A stretch of DNA of 64,000 bases from Rhodococcus sp. NBC_00297 (lineage in GTDB: Bacteria; Actinomycetota; Actinomycetes; Mycobacteriales; Mycobacteriaceae). The position numbers and the translations under genes were made by a program. The notes under the pieces were generated by a model. That model was not told the origin of the DNA. It worked only from the letters and a program-made list of their open reading frames with translations, and ran no database searches. Of the stretch, positions 7,066 to 17,140 are shown in pieces (position 1 is the stretch's first letter; each line of letters starts with the position of its first letter). Location of the stretch: positions 1,116,001 to 1,180,000 of the forward strand of contig NZ_CP108041.1 in the NCBI RefSeq assembly GCF_036173065.1, written 5' to 3'.

Positions 7066-8949
7066 ATGACCGAATCGGGCGCCTACCGCCAGGCCTACGA
7101 CGCCGCTGCCGCCGACCCCGACGCCTTCTGGCTCGAGGCGGCGCGGGCGATCGACTGGGACGTCGCGCCGACCATCGCCCTGGACTCGTCGAACGCACCC
7201 TTCCACCGCTGGTTCCCGGACGGTCGACTGAACACGTGCGTCAACGCGCTCGACCGCCACGTCGCGGCCGGTGCCGGCGATCGGACCGCGCTGATCCACG
7301 ATTCCGCCATGACGGGCGCTCGCGTGTCGTTCACCTACTCCGAACTCCTCGACCGGGTGTCCCGCTTCGCGGGGGCGCTCGCCGCTCGCGGCGTCGGTGC
7401 GGGTGATCGCGTCGTGCTCTACATGCCGATGATTCCGGAGGCCGTCGTCGCGATGCTCGCCTGTGCGCGCCTCGGTGCGGTCCACTCGGTGGTGTTCGGC
7501 GGGTTCGCCGCGAAGGAACTGGCCGCGCGCATCGACGACGCGGATCCCGTCGCGATCGTGACCGCCACTGGTGGTCTCGAACCCGGACGCACCGTCGACT
7601 ACGTGACACCCGTCGCCGCGGCCCTCGCCATGTCGACGTCGTCCCCGCGTGCGGTCTTCCTCACGCGCCGACCGGAGATCGACATCGAGGCGCCGGGCGA
7701 CTGGCTGGACTTCCATCGGGAACTCGACGCCGCGACCCCCGCGGATCCCGTGTCGGTCGCGGCGACCGATCCGCTCTACATCCTCTACACCTCGGGCACC
7801 ACCGGGAAGCCGAAGGGCGTCGTCCGGGACAACGGCGGACACGCCGTCGCGCTGCGCTGGTCGATGACCAACATCTACGACGTCGGACCCGGCCAGGTCA
7901 TGTGGACCGCCTCTGACGTGGGCTGGGTGGTCGGCCACAGCTACATCGTCTACGGCCCGTTGCTGGCCGGAGCGACGACGGTGCTGTACGAGGGCAAGCC
8001 CGTCGGCACCCCCGACGCGGGCGCGTTCTGGCGAGTGATCGAGGACTACGGGGTGCGTGCGCTGTTCACGGCGCCCACGGCACTGCGCGCCGTACGCAAG
8101 GTCGATCCGGAGGCCGCGCTGCTGCGCGATCACGACGTGTCGTCCCTGGAAACCCTGTTCGTCGCCGGCGAGCGCCTGGATCCGGACACCTTCGCGTGGG
8201 CGTCCCGCATCCTGGACCGACCGGTGGTCGATCACTGGTGGCAGACCGAGACGGGGTGGGCGATCTGCGCGAATCTCCGCGGGCTGGAACCGATGCCGCT
8301 GAAGTCGGGCTCACCGACGGTGCCGGTGCCCGGGTTCCACGTCGGCATCGTCGACGGCTCGGGGGCCGAGGTACCCGCCGGCACCGAGGGCAACATCGTG
8401 CTCGAACTTCCCCTGCCGCCCGGCACACTCGCCGGACTCTGGCAGGACGACGACCGGTTCCTGTCGTCGTATCTCGCCGCGTTCGACGGGTACTACCTCA
8501 CCGGTGATTCGGGCTACGTCGACGAGGACGGCTACGTCTACGTCCTGGGGCGCACCGACGACGTCATCAACGTCGCGGGGCACCGATTGTCCACGGGCAG
8601 TATCGAAGCCGTCGTCGGCGCCCATCCGGCCGTCGCCGAGTGCGCCGTGATCGGCATCCACGACGAGACGAAGGGTCAACGCCCCAGCGCCTACGTCGTG
8701 CTCAAGACCGGCGTGGACATCGACGACGTCACCCTCCGCTCCGAACTCGCCGCCGCCGTTCGCGAGGACATCGGCGCCGTTGCCACGTTCCGTGACGTGA
8801 CCGTCGTACAGGCGTTGCCCAAGACCCGTTCGGGCAAGATCCTGCGCAAGACGATGCGCCAGATGGTCGACGGCGACGAGGTGGTGGTGCCGTCGACCAT
8901 CGAGGACGCGTCCGTGCTCGACGCCCTGGCGGCCCTCTTCAGGCCCTGA
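7066..8949 (+). CDS. prpE: Propionyl-CoA synthetase / acyl-CoA synthetase
   Basis: A 627-residue AMP-forming synthetase. It opens with an ACAS N-terminal segment, then the A3 motif YTSGTTGKPKG near residue 245, the A5 motif WWQTETGW, the A7-A8 region YLTGDSGYVDEDGYVYVLGR and the catalytic lysine motif KTRSGKILRK near the C-terminus. RWSMTNIYDVGPGQVMWTAS and the VVRDNGGHAVAL stretch resemble PrpE more than Acs. It would activate propionate, and probably acetate more weakly. TACAGT followed by six bases and ATG suggests a leaderless mRNA. No prpC or prpD lies in the window. Confidence 0.85.
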   Translation: MTESGAYRQAYDAAAADPDAFWLEAARAIDWDVAPTIALDSSNAPFHRWFPDGRLNTCVNALDRHVAAGAGDRTALIHDSAMTGARVSFTYSELLDRVSRFAGALAARGVGAGDRVVLYMPMIPEAVVAMLACARLGAVHSVVFGGFAAKELAARIDDADPVAIVTATGGLEPGRTVDYVTPVAAALAMSTSSPRAVFLTRRPEIDIEAPGDWLDFHRELDAATPADPVSVAATDPLYILYTSGTTGKPKGVVRDNGGHAVALRWSMTNIYDVGPGQVMWTASDVGWVVGHSYIVYGPLLAGATTVLYEGKPVGTPDAGAFWRVIEDYGVRALFTAPTALRAVRKVDPEAALLRDHDVSSLETLFVAGERLDPDTFAWASRILDRPVVDHWWQTETGWAICANLRGLEPMPLKSGSPTVPVPGFHVGIVDGSGAEVPAGTEGNIVLELPLPPGTLAGLWQDDDRFLSSYLAAFDGYYLTGDSGYVDEDGYVYVLGRTDDVINVAGHRLSTGSIEAVVGAHPAVAECAVIGIHDETKGQRPSAYVVLKTGVDIDDVTLRSELAAAVREDIGAVATFRDVTVVQALPKTRSGKILRKTMRQMVDGDEVVVPSTIEDASVLDALAALFRP

Positions 8950-8961
8950 AGGACCGCACAG

Positions 8962-10317
8962 TCAGGACTTGAGCGCGCCGAAGCGTCGGAGCGCTTCCTC
9001 CCGCTCGTGTTTGTGGTCGACGATCGGCTCGGGGTAGTCCTCCGGCCGTCCGTTCTTCAGAGCGTGCACGGCTTTACCCTCGACACCGCGGAGCTCGGGA
9101 ACCCAGCGACGCACGTAGTCGCCGTTCGGGTCGAACTTCTCGCCCTGCGTCGTGGGGTTGAACACCCGGAAGTACGGCGACGCATCGGTTCCCGTGCCCG
9201 CGGTCCACTGCCACCCGTGCTGGTTGCTGGCGATGTCGCCGTCCATCAGGTGCTGCAGGAAGAAGCGTGCACCCCGCCACCACGGCAGGTGCAGGTCCTT
9301 CACCAGGAAGGATGCGACGATCATCCGCACCCTGTTGTGCATCCAGTTCTCCGAGACCAGTTGGCGCATGCCCGCGTCGACGATGGGGAAGCCCGTCGTG
9401 CCGTCGCACCACGCCTGGAAGAGCTCGTCCGCGTGCGGCCCGGAGTCGAGCTCGATCTTGTCGAACCTCTTGTCGTAGTTCTCCCGAGCGCTGTCCGGTC
9501 GGCGAAAGAGTATGTCGGCGTAGAAGTCTCGGAAGCACAACTCGCGTCGGTACGCCTCCGAGCCGTCGCTCTTCAGTGAGGCCAGATCGGCCAGCATGGT
9601 GCGCGGGTGGATGGTCCCGTACTTCAGGTGCACCGACATCCGGCTGGTGCTGTCCTTGTCAGGACGGTTGCGCTCGTCGTCGTACCCGGTCGCACGGTCG
9701 TCGCGGAAGTCCGCCCACGAGGACAGCGCCGCCTTCTCGCCGGCCTCGACGTCCGCACGGGTCTTCTCCGTCGGAATGGTCACTCGCTTGCGGCCACCCG
9801 ACACGTCGTCCGGATCGATCCACGACGCCGACGACGCGGAGGTGTCGGCGGGGCCGCGCCAGCCGTGGTCCTGCCAGCGGCGGTAGAACGGCGTGAAGAC
9901 CTTGAAACCCTCGCCGTCGTCCTTGACGATGCGTCCGGGCGACACCGCGTACGGCGACCCCGTCCGCACCAGGTCGACCTTCTCGGCGACGGCGTCGTCG
10001 CGGCGTCGACCGTACGGACCGTAGTCCTCGCTCACGTGCACGGCGTCCGCTCCCACGGCCTTCGCCACGGCCGGAACCGCGGCCACCGGATCGCCCTTCA
10101 CCACCATCAGGCGGCCGCCGAGCTGGTCGTCCAGCGCTGTCAACGACCGGAACAGCACGTCGCGGCGCGCGGCACCCGACGGGCCGAGGAGGTGATCGTC
10201 GAGCACGAACAGCGCCAGCACGTCCCGGCCGTCCTCCGCGGCGTGGGCCAGAGCCGGGTGGTCACCGAGGCGCAGGTCGCGGCGGAACCACAGGACGGAG
10301 GGTGCAGAAGAGCTCAT
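8962..10317 (-). CDS. Cryptochrome/DNA photolyase
   Basis: A 451-residue photolyase. The N-terminal antenna-binding domain starts VLWFRRDLRLGDHPALAHA. The C-terminal FAD domain contains ELCFRDFYADILFRRPD, WCDGTTGFPIVDAGMRQL, WMHNRVRMIVASFLVKDL and NQHGWQWTAGTGTDA, the flavin- and DNA-lesion-binding motifs of class I CPD photolyases. It repairs UV-induced pyrimidine dimers using blue light. ATG 10317 was chosen over a longer open frame because the protein begins at the normal family position there. It lies 38 bases downstream of the lipase gene on the same strand. Confidence 0.93.
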   Translation of the reverse strand: MSSSAPSVLWFRRDLRLGDHPALAHAAEDGRDVLALFVLDDHLLGPSGAARRDVLFRSLTALDDQLGGRLMVVKGDPVAAVPAVAKAVGADAVHVSEDYGPYGRRRDDAVAEKVDLVRTGSPYAVSPGRIVKDDGEGFKVFTPFYRRWQDHGWRGPADTSASSASWIDPDDVSGGRKRVTIPTEKTRADVEAGEKAALSSWADFRDDRATGYDDERNRPDKDSTSRMSVHLKYGTIHPRTMLADLASLKSDGSEAYRRELCFRDFYADILFRRPDSARENYDKRFDKIELDSGPHADELFQAWCDGTTGFPIVDAGMRQLVSENWMHNRVRMIVASFLVKDLHLPWWRGARFFLQHLMDGDIASNQHGWQWTAGTGTDASPYFRVFNPTTQGEKFDPNGDYVRRWVPELRGVEGKAVHALKNGRPEDYPEPIVDHKHEREEALRRFGALKS

Positions 10318-10355
10318 GACAGACGTTCGTACCCGTTCCGCGCCCCGGCCGAACG

Positions 10356-11336
10356 TCAGGGTCCGGTGTAGGCCGGCTCGGCCGGAAGCACCTGCGTCTG
10401 GATCTGCGCGTCCACCAGGCCGGCGATGGCGGTGGGCGCGGTACGCAGCGGGCCCAGCGGATCGGTTCCGGGCGGGGTGAGCTGGAGACAACTCTGCGTG
10501 CCCACCCTCGACTCGACGGCCGGGCCGTCGTTGTCCAACGCGTCGGCCAGCATCGCGATCGCCGTGGCGTCCGACGGAAGCAGGACGTGGGAGACGTACT
10601 TCAGGGGGCAGACGTCCTGGATCACCAGGTTCGACGCCCCGGCCAACGCGCCGGCGGCCGGGGCCGGTCGCACCAGCTCGTCGAATGCCGTCGAGATCGT
10701 GGTGGCCGACGTACCCGCCGGGAACGGCGTCGACGTCAGTGCGGCCATGAAGTCGGACCCCTCGGAGAACTGCCAGACGGGGGCCGCACAGCCGCCCAGC
10801 GCCGCGCACACCGCATCGGTGTCCTGCGGAGCACCCACCGGAGCGAGCCCGACCACGTCGTCCACCACCGCGGCGACCTCGGGATCGGACTTCACCGCCC
10901 ACGCGGCGAGAGTTCCGCCCTGGCTGTGGCCGACCAGATCGACCGGGCCACCGCGGGTGCTCGCGGTGCGCAGCACGGCGTCCACGACGAAGCGGGTGCT
11001 GATCTGCACGTCGACCGTCGCGCGCCGAGGCAGTTCCACCGTGCAGAACGGTCGACCGGTCTGCGTGAGCCACGGTTCGAGCACCGCGCCGAAGTCCTCG
11101 ACACTGTTCGTCCAGGTGCCGTGCACCAACACCACAGGGTCCTCCGCCGCACCCGCGACGTCGCCGCTGCACGCGTAGGTGGAGCCGACGGCCGGGTCGG
11201 CGGGCGCTGCGACCGCCGTGACGGCGCTGACCACCACCGTCGCCGCCACCGCGGTCAGGACCAACCCGACCCGCACCGGTAGCGCGAACAACGACCCTGC
11301 ATTCCACCCTGACGATCCTGATCCCGACGACCCCAT
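10356..11336 (-). CDS. Secreted lipase/esterase, alpha/beta hydrolase
   Basis: A 326-residue protein with an N-terminal hydrophobic helix (VRVGLVLTAVAATVVVSAVT) ending near AVAAPADP, a likely Sec signal peptide. The alpha/beta fold shows PVVLVHGTWTN (oxyanion region), the nucleophile elbow GHSQGG, a later Asp, and HVLLPSDATA where the catalytic His is expected. Cysteines are numerous, as in secreted proteins. It resembles the actinobacterial class of extracellular triacylglycerol lipases and cutinase-like esterases. A purine-rich GGGGGTG precedes the ATG. Confidence 0.83.
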   Translation of the reverse strand: MGSSGSGSSGWNAGSLFALPVRVGLVLTAVAATVVVSAVTAVAAPADPAVGSTYACSGDVAGAAEDPVVLVHGTWTNSVEDFGAVLEPWLTQTGRPFCTVELPRRATVDVQISTRFVVDAVLRTASTRGGPVDLVGHSQGGTLAAWAVKSDPEVAAVVDDVVGLAPVGAPQDTDAVCAALGGCAAPVWQFSEGSDFMAALTSTPFPAGTSATTISTAFDELVRPAPAAGALAGASNLVIQDVCPLKYVSHVLLPSDATAIAMLADALDNDGPAVESRVGTQSCLQLTPPGTDPLGPLRTAPTAIAGLVDAQIQTQVLPAEPAYTGP

Positions 11337-11442
11337 GCCGCATCACCCCCGACGGGGAAGCTACCGCCCGCCGGAGGTGGTGCCGCACGGAAAACGGACA
11401 TTCGGCACGCCTCGAGTGAATGTCACCAGCGCGCCGCGTGCA

Positions 11443-13620
11443 TCACAGGACGAACAACATCTCCTGGTAGGTCGGCAGCGGCCACAGGTCGTCGGCGACG
11501 ATGTCCTCGAGCTGATCGGCCGCCGCCCGCACCTCCGCCATGGCCGGAAGGAGTGCGTCCCTGGCGTGGGTGGCCTCGCCGAGCGCGTCGTGCCCGGTGT
11601 CGGCGTCCAGCGCGCCCTTCAGCGTCGCCAGCCCGGCCCGCAGAGCCGCGAGCGGCACGGACACGGTGTCCAGCGGTGCCCTGTCGATCTCCACGCCCAC
11701 CGCCTGCAGCGCGGCCAGGTTCTGGGCGACCTCCGTCTGGTACCGCACTGCCGCCGGCAGCACGATGGTGGTGCCCATCTCGAGCGTCAACCGAGCCTCC
11801 ACACCGATGGTGAGTGCGTACTGCTCGAGCCCGATCTCGTAGCGGCTGTGCATCTCTCGCGAGTTGAACACGTCGTACTTCGAGAAGAGGGCCAGTGCCT
11901 CGTCGGTGATGAGCTCCGGCAATGCGTCCAGCGTCGTGCGCAGGTTGGCGAGACCCCGCGCCTCCGCCTCGATGGGCCAGTTCTCCGAGTACCCGTCACC
12001 GTTGAAGACGACAGCGCCGTGGTCGGTGATGATCTGCGTCAACAGGTTCTGAACCGCGGTGTCGAAGTCGACCCCGTCCGCGACGGCCGTCTCGAGCTCG
12101 GTGGCCATGTGGTCGAGCGACTCGGCCATGATCGTGTTGATGACGACCATCGGCTCGTTCACCGTCTGCATCGACCCCGGAGCGCGGAACTCGAATCGGT
12201 TGCCGGTGAACGCGAACGGGCTCGTACGGTTGCGGTCGCCCGGATCGGTGGGCAGCACGGGTAGCGTGTCCGCCCCGATCATCATGGTGCCCTTGCCCTT
12301 CGAGGACGTCGCCGCGCCCTTGGCGATCTGGTCGAAGACGTCGGCGAGCTGGTCACCCAGGAAGATCGAGATGATGGCCGGCGGAGCCTCGTTCGCGCCG
12401 AGTCGGTGATCGTTCGTGGCCGACGCCACCGATGCGCGCAGCAGCCCGGCGTACTTGTGCACCGCGCGGATCACCGCGGCACAGAAGACGAGGAACTGTG
12501 CGTTGTCGTGCGGGGTGTCCCCCGGGACCAGGAGGCTGCCGAGCTCGGAGTTGCCCAACGAGAAGTTGACGTGCTTACCCGACCCGTTGACGCCCTCGAA
12601 CGGCTTCTCGTGGAACAGGATCTCCATGCCGTGCTTCTTGGCGATGGTCTTGAACGTCGTCATGAGCAATTGCTGGTGATCCGCGGCGATGTTGCCGCGC
12701 TCGAACATCGGCGCGATCTCGAACTGTCCGGGCGCCACCTCGTTGTGCCGGGTCTTGGCCGGGATGCCGAGCTTGAACAGTTCGCGCTCGGTGTCCATCA
12801 TGAAGCCCAGGACGCGTTCGGGAATCGCGCCGAAATAGTGGTCGTCGAACTCCTGGCCCTTGGGCGGCTTCGCACCGAACAGGGTGCGCCCCGCGTTGAG
12901 CAGATCCGGACGCGCCAGGAAGAAGTGCCGGTCGACGAGGAAGTACTCCTGCTCCGGTCCGCAGAAGGACACGACGTGCTCGGGATCCTCGTGTCCGAAG
13001 AGCGTCAGGATGCGCTCGGCGTGCCGGCCCATCGCCTGCTGGGAGCGCAGCAGACCCGTCTTGTGGTCCAGTGCCTCACCGGTCATCGACACGAACACCG
13101 TCGGGATGCACAGCGTGTTGCCGTTCGGATTCTCGAGGACGTACGCCGGGCTGGTGACGTCCCACCCCGTGTAACCACGCGCCTCGAAGGTGTTGCGCAG
13201 ACCGCCGTTCGGGAAACTCGACGCGTCGGGTTCGCCCTGGATCAGCGTCTTGCCGGCGAACTCCGCCAACGCGGAACCGTCCGACACCGGCTCGAGGAAA
13301 CTGTCATGCTTCTCCGCTGTCAGACCCGTCAGCGGGTAGAACACGTGCGCGTAGTGCGTCGCCCCCTTCTCGATGGCCCAGTCCTTCATCGCGGACGCCA
13401 CCGCGTCGGCCACCATCGGATCGAGCGGCGCACCGTGCTCGATCGTCTTCATCACCGACTTGTAGACCGACTTCGGCAGGCGCTTCTGCATCACCACGCG
13501 GTTGAACACGTTCTCGCCGAAGACCTGACCCGGAGTCTCCGTGTCGGTGTAGCTGACGGCGGGAGGCTGGTACGCCTCGACCGCTCGCAGAGCCTGGAGA
13601 CGGACCGTGTTCGCGCTCAT
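11443..13620 (-). CDS. glnN: Glutamine synthetase type III
   Basis: A 725-residue enzyme, the usual length of GSIII and far longer than GlnA1 (about 470). It carries the family markers [45 protein letters not shown] and [13 protein letters not shown]. It would make glutamine from glutamate, ammonia and ATP as a large oligomer. ATG 13620 was chosen, with AAGGGG nine bases upstream; the longer frame to 13725 runs into the promoter region. It is divergent from prrA, with a long hairpin between them. Type III is unusual in this group, where GlnA1/GlnA2 dominate. Confidence 0.93.
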   Translation of the reverse strand: MSANTVRLQALRAVEAYQPPAVSYTDTETPGQVFGENVFNRVVMQKRLPKSVYKSVMKTIEHGAPLDPMVADAVASAMKDWAIEKGATHYAHVFYPLTGLTAEKHDSFLEPVSDGSALAEFAGKTLIQGEPDASSFPNGGLRNTFEARGYTGWDVTSPAYVLENPNGNTLCIPTVFVSMTGEALDHKTGLLRSQQAMGRHAERILTLFGHEDPEHVVSFCGPEQEYFLVDRHFFLARPDLLNAGRTLFGAKPPKGQEFDDHYFGAIPERVLGFMMDTERELFKLGIPAKTRHNEVAPGQFEIAPMFERGNIAADHQQLLMTTFKTIAKKHGMEILFHEKPFEGVNGSGKHVNFSLGNSELGSLLVPGDTPHDNAQFLVFCAAVIRAVHKYAGLLRASVASATNDHRLGANEAPPAIISIFLGDQLADVFDQIAKGAATSSKGKGTMMIGADTLPVLPTDPGDRNRTSPFAFTGNRFEFRAPGSMQTVNEPMVVINTIMAESLDHMATELETAVADGVDFDTAVQNLLTQIITDHGAVVFNGDGYSENWPIEAEARGLANLRTTLDALPELITDEALALFSKYDVFNSREMHSRYEIGLEQYALTIGVEARLTLEMGTTIVLPAAVRYQTEVAQNLAALQAVGVEIDRAPLDTVSVPLAALRAGLATLKGALDADTGHDALGEATHARDALLPAMAEVRAAADQLEDIVADDLWPLPTYQEMLFVL

Positions 13621-13750
13621 CGTGATACCCCTTGCATGCTCGACCCCGACCGCGCTGGATGCACCGACGGCTTCGAGAGACGATAGAGACGCTCTGTTCC
13701 GGGAAGATTGCGCAGACGTGACCACCGCGATCGTTCCCGGCCCGGCCGGT

Positions 13751-13791
13751 TGTGTGCAGTGATCCGCGGTGAGCGCGGATCACTGCACACA
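13751..13791. repeat. Perfect 18-bp inverted repeat between glnN and prrA
   Basis: TGTGTGCAGTGATCCGCG at 13751-13768 is repeated exactly in inverted orientation at 13774-13791 around a five-base loop. It lies between two divergent genes, so it is not a terminator of either, and there is no T tract. It could be a long operator, a cruciform element or a dispersed REP-like repeat. Confidence 0.75.
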
Positions 13792-13852
13792 GGTCGACTC
13801 CCGCGGCGCGGGGCGCATCCGCACACCACGGGCGTTCCGGCACAATCGACGG

Positions 13853-14560
13853 ATGACCGCTCCGGACCAGCCCACCGTCCTCGTGGTGGACGACGACGTC
13901 GACGTGCTGGCCTCGATCGAGCGCGGACTGCGGCTGTCCGGGTTCACCGTGCTCACCGCTCGCGACGGCGCCGCCGCTCTCGACCTCGTCGGTGCGCAGG
14001 ATCCGGACGTCGTGGTGCTGGACATGAACATGCCCGTCCTCGACGGCAACGGCGTGGTCACCGCATTGCGCGCCCGCGGCAACGACGTCCCGGTGTGCGT
14101 CCTGAGCGCGCGCAGTTCCGTCGACGACCGCATCGCGGGCCTCGAGTCCGGCGCCGACGACTACCTGACCAAGCCGTTCGTCCTCGCCGAACTCGTGGCA
14201 CGCATCAACGCGATGCTGCGCCGCCGCGGCACGATCGGCTCCAGCGTCCCGGCCACTGCCGCCGTGGTGGTCGGGCCGCTGAGCCTCGACGAGCCGGGCC
14301 ACCGCGCCACCATCGACGGGCGGCCCCTCGACCTCACCAAGCGCGAGTTCGAACTCCTCGCCGTCCTCGCGCACAACGCCGGAGTGGTGCTCAGCCGGGA
14401 GCGGCTCCTGGAACTGGTGTGGGGGTACGACTTCGTGGCCGACACCAACGTCGTCGACGTCTTCGTCGGGTACCTGCGCCGGAAGATGGAGAGCGGTGGG
14501 GTGCCACGGATCCTGCACACCGTCCGCGGCGTCGGCTTCGTCCTGCGCACGGCTTCATGA
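13853..14560 (+). CDS. prrA: Response regulator PrrA
   Basis: A 235-residue OmpR/PhoB-type regulator. The receiver domain has the acidic pocket D13-D15, phospho-acceptor D57 in [12 protein letters not shown] and the conserved lysine in YLTKPF. The C-terminal winged helix contains [20 protein letters not shown] and [13 protein letters not shown]. Size, partner and neighbourhood match PrrA of mycobacteria, where it is needed for early intracellular growth and nitrogen response. CACAAT six bases before ATG suggests a leaderless mRNA. Its stop overlaps the prrB start (ATGA). Confidence 0.92.
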   Translation: MTAPDQPTVLVVDDDVDVLASIERGLRLSGFTVLTARDGAAALDLVGAQDPDVVVLDMNMPVLDGNGVVTALRARGNDVPVCVLSARSSVDDRIAGLESGADDYLTKPFVLAELVARINAMLRRRGTIGSSVPATAAVVVGPLSLDEPGHRATIDGRPLDLTKREFELLAVLAHNAGVVLSRERLLELVWGYDFVADTNVVDVFVGYLRRKMESGGVPRILHTVRGVGFVLRTAS

Positions 14561-15900
14561 AGCTCCTCCGGCCTTCCCGGCGCATGAAAACTCTCCGGCC
14601 CTCCCGGGTCTTCTCGCTGCGCGCCCGCGTGGCCGCCGCCACCGCCCTGGGCGCCCTCATCATCGTCTCGCTCGTCGGTTGGTACGTCGCAGCGGCCATC
14701 TCCCGCAACAACATCCTGCAGCTCGACCGTCGGCTCGAGACCGCGTCGGAGGTGGTGGTGCCGCGTGCGCAGACGTTCGAGATGTTCCTCGGGAGCCTGA
14801 GCAGGTCCGAGGCCTTCGCCATCACGATCAGGCAGACCGATCAGGTGCGGGCCAGTACTCAGCCGCAGCTCCCCGCGATGCCGCTCGGTTCGGCGACCGC
14901 CGACGTCGACGGCACCCCGTTCCGCGTCTACACCGCCGCGGTGCCGGACCGGACGGACGTCACCGTGTCCATCGCGGTGCCGTTGTCGGAGGCGCAGGAC
15001 ATCACCGACGACCAGCAGCGGCAGGTGCTGCAGGCCGGCGCTCTGGCGGTCGGCGCGTCGACGGCACTCGGCTGGATCCTCGGCGGACGGGCAGTTCGCC
15101 CGTTGATGAGGCTCACGCACGACGTCGCGAAGGACCCGCCGACACCACCCCGCAAGTCGACGGGTGTGCGGGAGGCGGACGCCCTCGCGGCCGCCGTCGG
15201 CGACATGCTGCAGCGAGTGTCGGACGCCCAGGCGCGCACCGAGAGCGCCCTCGAGACGGCCCGCGACTTCGCCGCCGTGTCGGCGCACGAGCTGCGGACG
15301 CCGCTGACCGCCATGCGTACCGACATCGAGGTGCTGCGCACGCTCGATCTCTCGGCCGAGCAGCGGCAGGAGATCCTCGACGACCTGCAGCGCACGCAGG
15401 GCCGGGTGGAATCGACTCTCGCCGCGCTGGAACGGCTGGCCACCGGAGAGCTGACCACCGACGCGGACCGGGTGAGCGTGGACGTCGTGGAGATCGCCGA
15501 CCTCGTCGCACGGGACGCCGCGCGGACGTTGCCGGAGACGCGGGTGCGGGTGGAGGCCGACGGGCCGGTGTCCGCCCTGGGTCATCCCACGGGACTACGG
15601 TTGGCGCTCGACAACGCCGTGCTCAATGCCGTGCGTCACGGCGGCGCGACGACCGTGGTGATCAGCGTGGCGCGCACGACGGAGGGCGCGCGAATCAGCG
15701 TGGACGACAACGGGTCCGGCGTCCCGGAGGAGGAGCGGGAACGTGTCTTCGGACGCTTCGAGCGCGGATCACGAGCCGCGGCGGGCGGATCCGGACTCGG
15801 GCTCGCACTGGTCGCCCAGCAGGCTCACCTGCACGGTGGAACTGTGCATCTGGAGGCGAGCCCGCTGGGCGGTGCGAGGTTGGTGCTCGACGTGGCGTGA
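14557..15900 (+). CDS. prrB: Sensor histidine kinase PrrB
   Basis: A 447-residue kinase with two membrane helices (about residues 28-52 and 156-176) around a periplasmic domain, then HAMP, the H box [21 protein letters not shown], the N box [27 protein letters not shown] and [14 protein letters not shown]. Its length is nearly that of M. tuberculosis PrrB. It should phosphorylate PrrA. The N-terminus is odd: MKLLRPSRR and MKTLRPSRV are encoded by adjacent near-identical 27-base units, so translation could start at 14557 or 14584. The first ATG overlaps the prrA stop and is preferred. Confidence 0.92.
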   Translation: MKLLRPSRRMKTLRPSRVFSLRARVAAATALGALIIVSLVGWYVAAAISRNNILQLDRRLETASEVVVPRAQTFEMFLGSLSRSEAFAITIRQTDQVRASTQPQLPAMPLGSATADVDGTPFRVYTAAVPDRTDVTVSIAVPLSEAQDITDDQQRQVLQAGALAVGASTALGWILGGRAVRPLMRLTHDVAKDPPTPPRKSTGVREADALAAAVGDMLQRVSDAQARTESALETARDFAAVSAHELRTPLTAMRTDIEVLRTLDLSAEQRQEILDDLQRTQGRVESTLAALERLATGELTTDADRVSVDVVEIADLVARDAARTLPETRVRVEADGPVSALGHPTGLRLALDNAVLNAVRHGGATTVVISVARTTEGARISVDDNGSGVPEEERERVFGRFERGSRAAAGGSGLGLALVAQQAHLHGGTVHLEASPLGGARLVLDVA

Positions 15901-15925
15901 GCCCGTCGAATCTGCGGAGCAGAGA

Positions 15926-16282
15926 TCAGGCGTTCAGCAGATCGATGACGAAGACGAGGGTCTTGCCGGACAGCCGATGTCCGGCGCCTGCGGGGCCGTA
16001 GGCGAGCTCCGGCGGGATGGTGAGCTGACGGCGTCCGCCGACCTTCATGCCGGGAATGCCGTCCTGCCAGCCCTGGATGAGGCCGCGCAGCGGGAAGGTG
16101 ATGGACTCGCCGCGGTTCCAGGACGAGTCGAACTCCTCGCCGCTCTCGAACTCGACGCCCACGTAGTGGACTTCGACGGTGCCGCCGGGAACGGCTTCCG
16201 CGCCGTCACCGACCGTGATGTCCTGGACCACGAGGTCGGTAGGAGGGGGGCCGGCCTGGAACTCGATCTCGGGCTTGGTCAC
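15926..16282 (-). CDS. FKBP-type peptidyl-prolyl isomerase
   Basis: A 118-residue single-domain FKBP without a signal peptide. It has the family core: VEVHYVGVEFESGEEFDSSW, PLRGLIQGWQDGIPGMKVGG, RRQLTIPPELAYG and LVFVIDLLNA. These form the half-barrel and active site for cis-trans isomerisation of Xaa-Pro bonds. It is convergent with prrB, 25 bases away, and lies 70 bases downstream of the DUF2848 gene on the same strand. Confidence 0.94.
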   Translation of the reverse strand: MTKPEIEFQAGPPPTDLVVQDITVGDGAEAVPGGTVEVHYVGVEFESGEEFDSSWNRGESITFPLRGLIQGWQDGIPGMKVGGRRQLTIPPELAYGPAGAGHRLSGKTLVFVIDLLNA

Positions 16283-16352
16283 GATGAACTCCTGTAGTCG
16301 ACTGATACCGAACGACGATGTCCTGTACCGATCGACTGTAACGTGACTGCGC

Positions 16353-17039
16353 TCAGCCTATCGGGGACGGCATGGCGACGGTGCGGTAAGCGCAGGTCAG
16401 AGTCCGATCGGTCGCCGGGTCGCGCAGCTCGACCTTCCACGCGCTCGCGAACTGGTCCACCCCCGGAACCATCGACACCGTGCCGGACATCAGCACCGTG
16501 CCCGCCCGGAAGAGCCCCCGCTCGGTGAGGACGTCGAGCCAGTGATCGGGCGAGAGCAGATCGCCCAGAGTGCCGTCCTGGATCAAGGTCTCGTCGTCTC
16601 CGACCCGGGCGCGCAGCGTGATGTCGTCGAGGCGGTCGGCCACCTCCGCGAGCCGCCAGGCCCCGGTGCCGAGCACGTCGGGTGAGGCGTTCTTGCTCCA
16701 CGCGACGCTGTGCACCTCGAGATCGCGATCGGTGTGGTCGCACGCGACGGTCAGCAGCACGTCGTCGCGGGTGGGACCCGTGATCACCAGTGCCCACTCC
16801 GCCTCGCCCGAGGTGTGTCCGTGCTGGACGTGCACCTCGGAGGTCTGCTGTGCCAGGTAGGGCGAGATGGGGTACATCGCCGGAATGGTGGTCGGTGCGG
16901 AAACGCCGAGCTCGGCCAGTTCGGCGATGTGGGACGCGACCTCGGCCTGGTCACGGCCCGCGTACCCGGCGTTCAGGAGTGTGGTCACGGTGACCGACTC
17001 GGTGGAACCGTCGGGAAGTTCGAAGGTCAGTGTCGTCAT
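16353..17039 (-). CDS. DUF2848 family protein of the GntR regulon
   Basis: A 228-residue soluble protein, MTTLTFELPDGSTESVTVTT at the start, that I assign to DUF2848 from its overall sequence (PISPYLAQQTSEVHVQHGHTSGEAEWAL, ISPYLA and RDDVLLTVACDHTDRDLEVHSV). Reaction unknown; the fold is thought to resemble fumarylacetoacetate hydrolases, which I cannot verify here. Two ATGs are adjacent (17042 and 17039); AGGAG lies five bases before the second, which is chosen. It is divergent from the MHS transporter, and the 98-base gap holds the GntR operator, so both probably serve one degradation pathway. Confidence 0.72.
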   Translation of the reverse strand: MTTLTFELPDGSTESVTVTTLLNAGYAGRDQAEVASHIAELAELGVSAPTTIPAMYPISPYLAQQTSEVHVQHGHTSGEAEWALVITGPTRDDVLLTVACDHTDRDLEVHSVAWSKNASPDVLGTGAWRLAEVADRLDDITLRARVGDDETLIQDGTLGDLLSPDHWLDVLTERGLFRAGTVLMSGTVSMVPGVDQFASAWKVELRDPATDRTLTCAYRTVAMPSPIG

Positions 17040-17085
17040 CATTTCTCCTGTTACTTCTCTGTTTCGGAAGCGCTCGAGGGGTTGC

Positions 17086-17102
17086 GCATACGTCTTGTAT
17101 AC
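17086..17102. promoter_or_regulatory. GntR operator 1, between DUF2848 and MHS transporter genes
   Basis: GCATAC at 17086-17091 and GTATAC at 17097-17102 are separated by five bases. The same GCATAC-N5-GTATAC arrangement occurs at 19137-19153 over the GntR gene's own start. It overlaps likely divergent promoters: TATACT (17112-17107, minus strand) for the DUF2848 gene and TATACA (17098-17103) for the transporter gene, so a bound repressor would block both. Confidence 0.7.
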
Positions 17103-17140
17103 AGCAAGTATATGAACCACGACACCCGAAAGGACATCCC

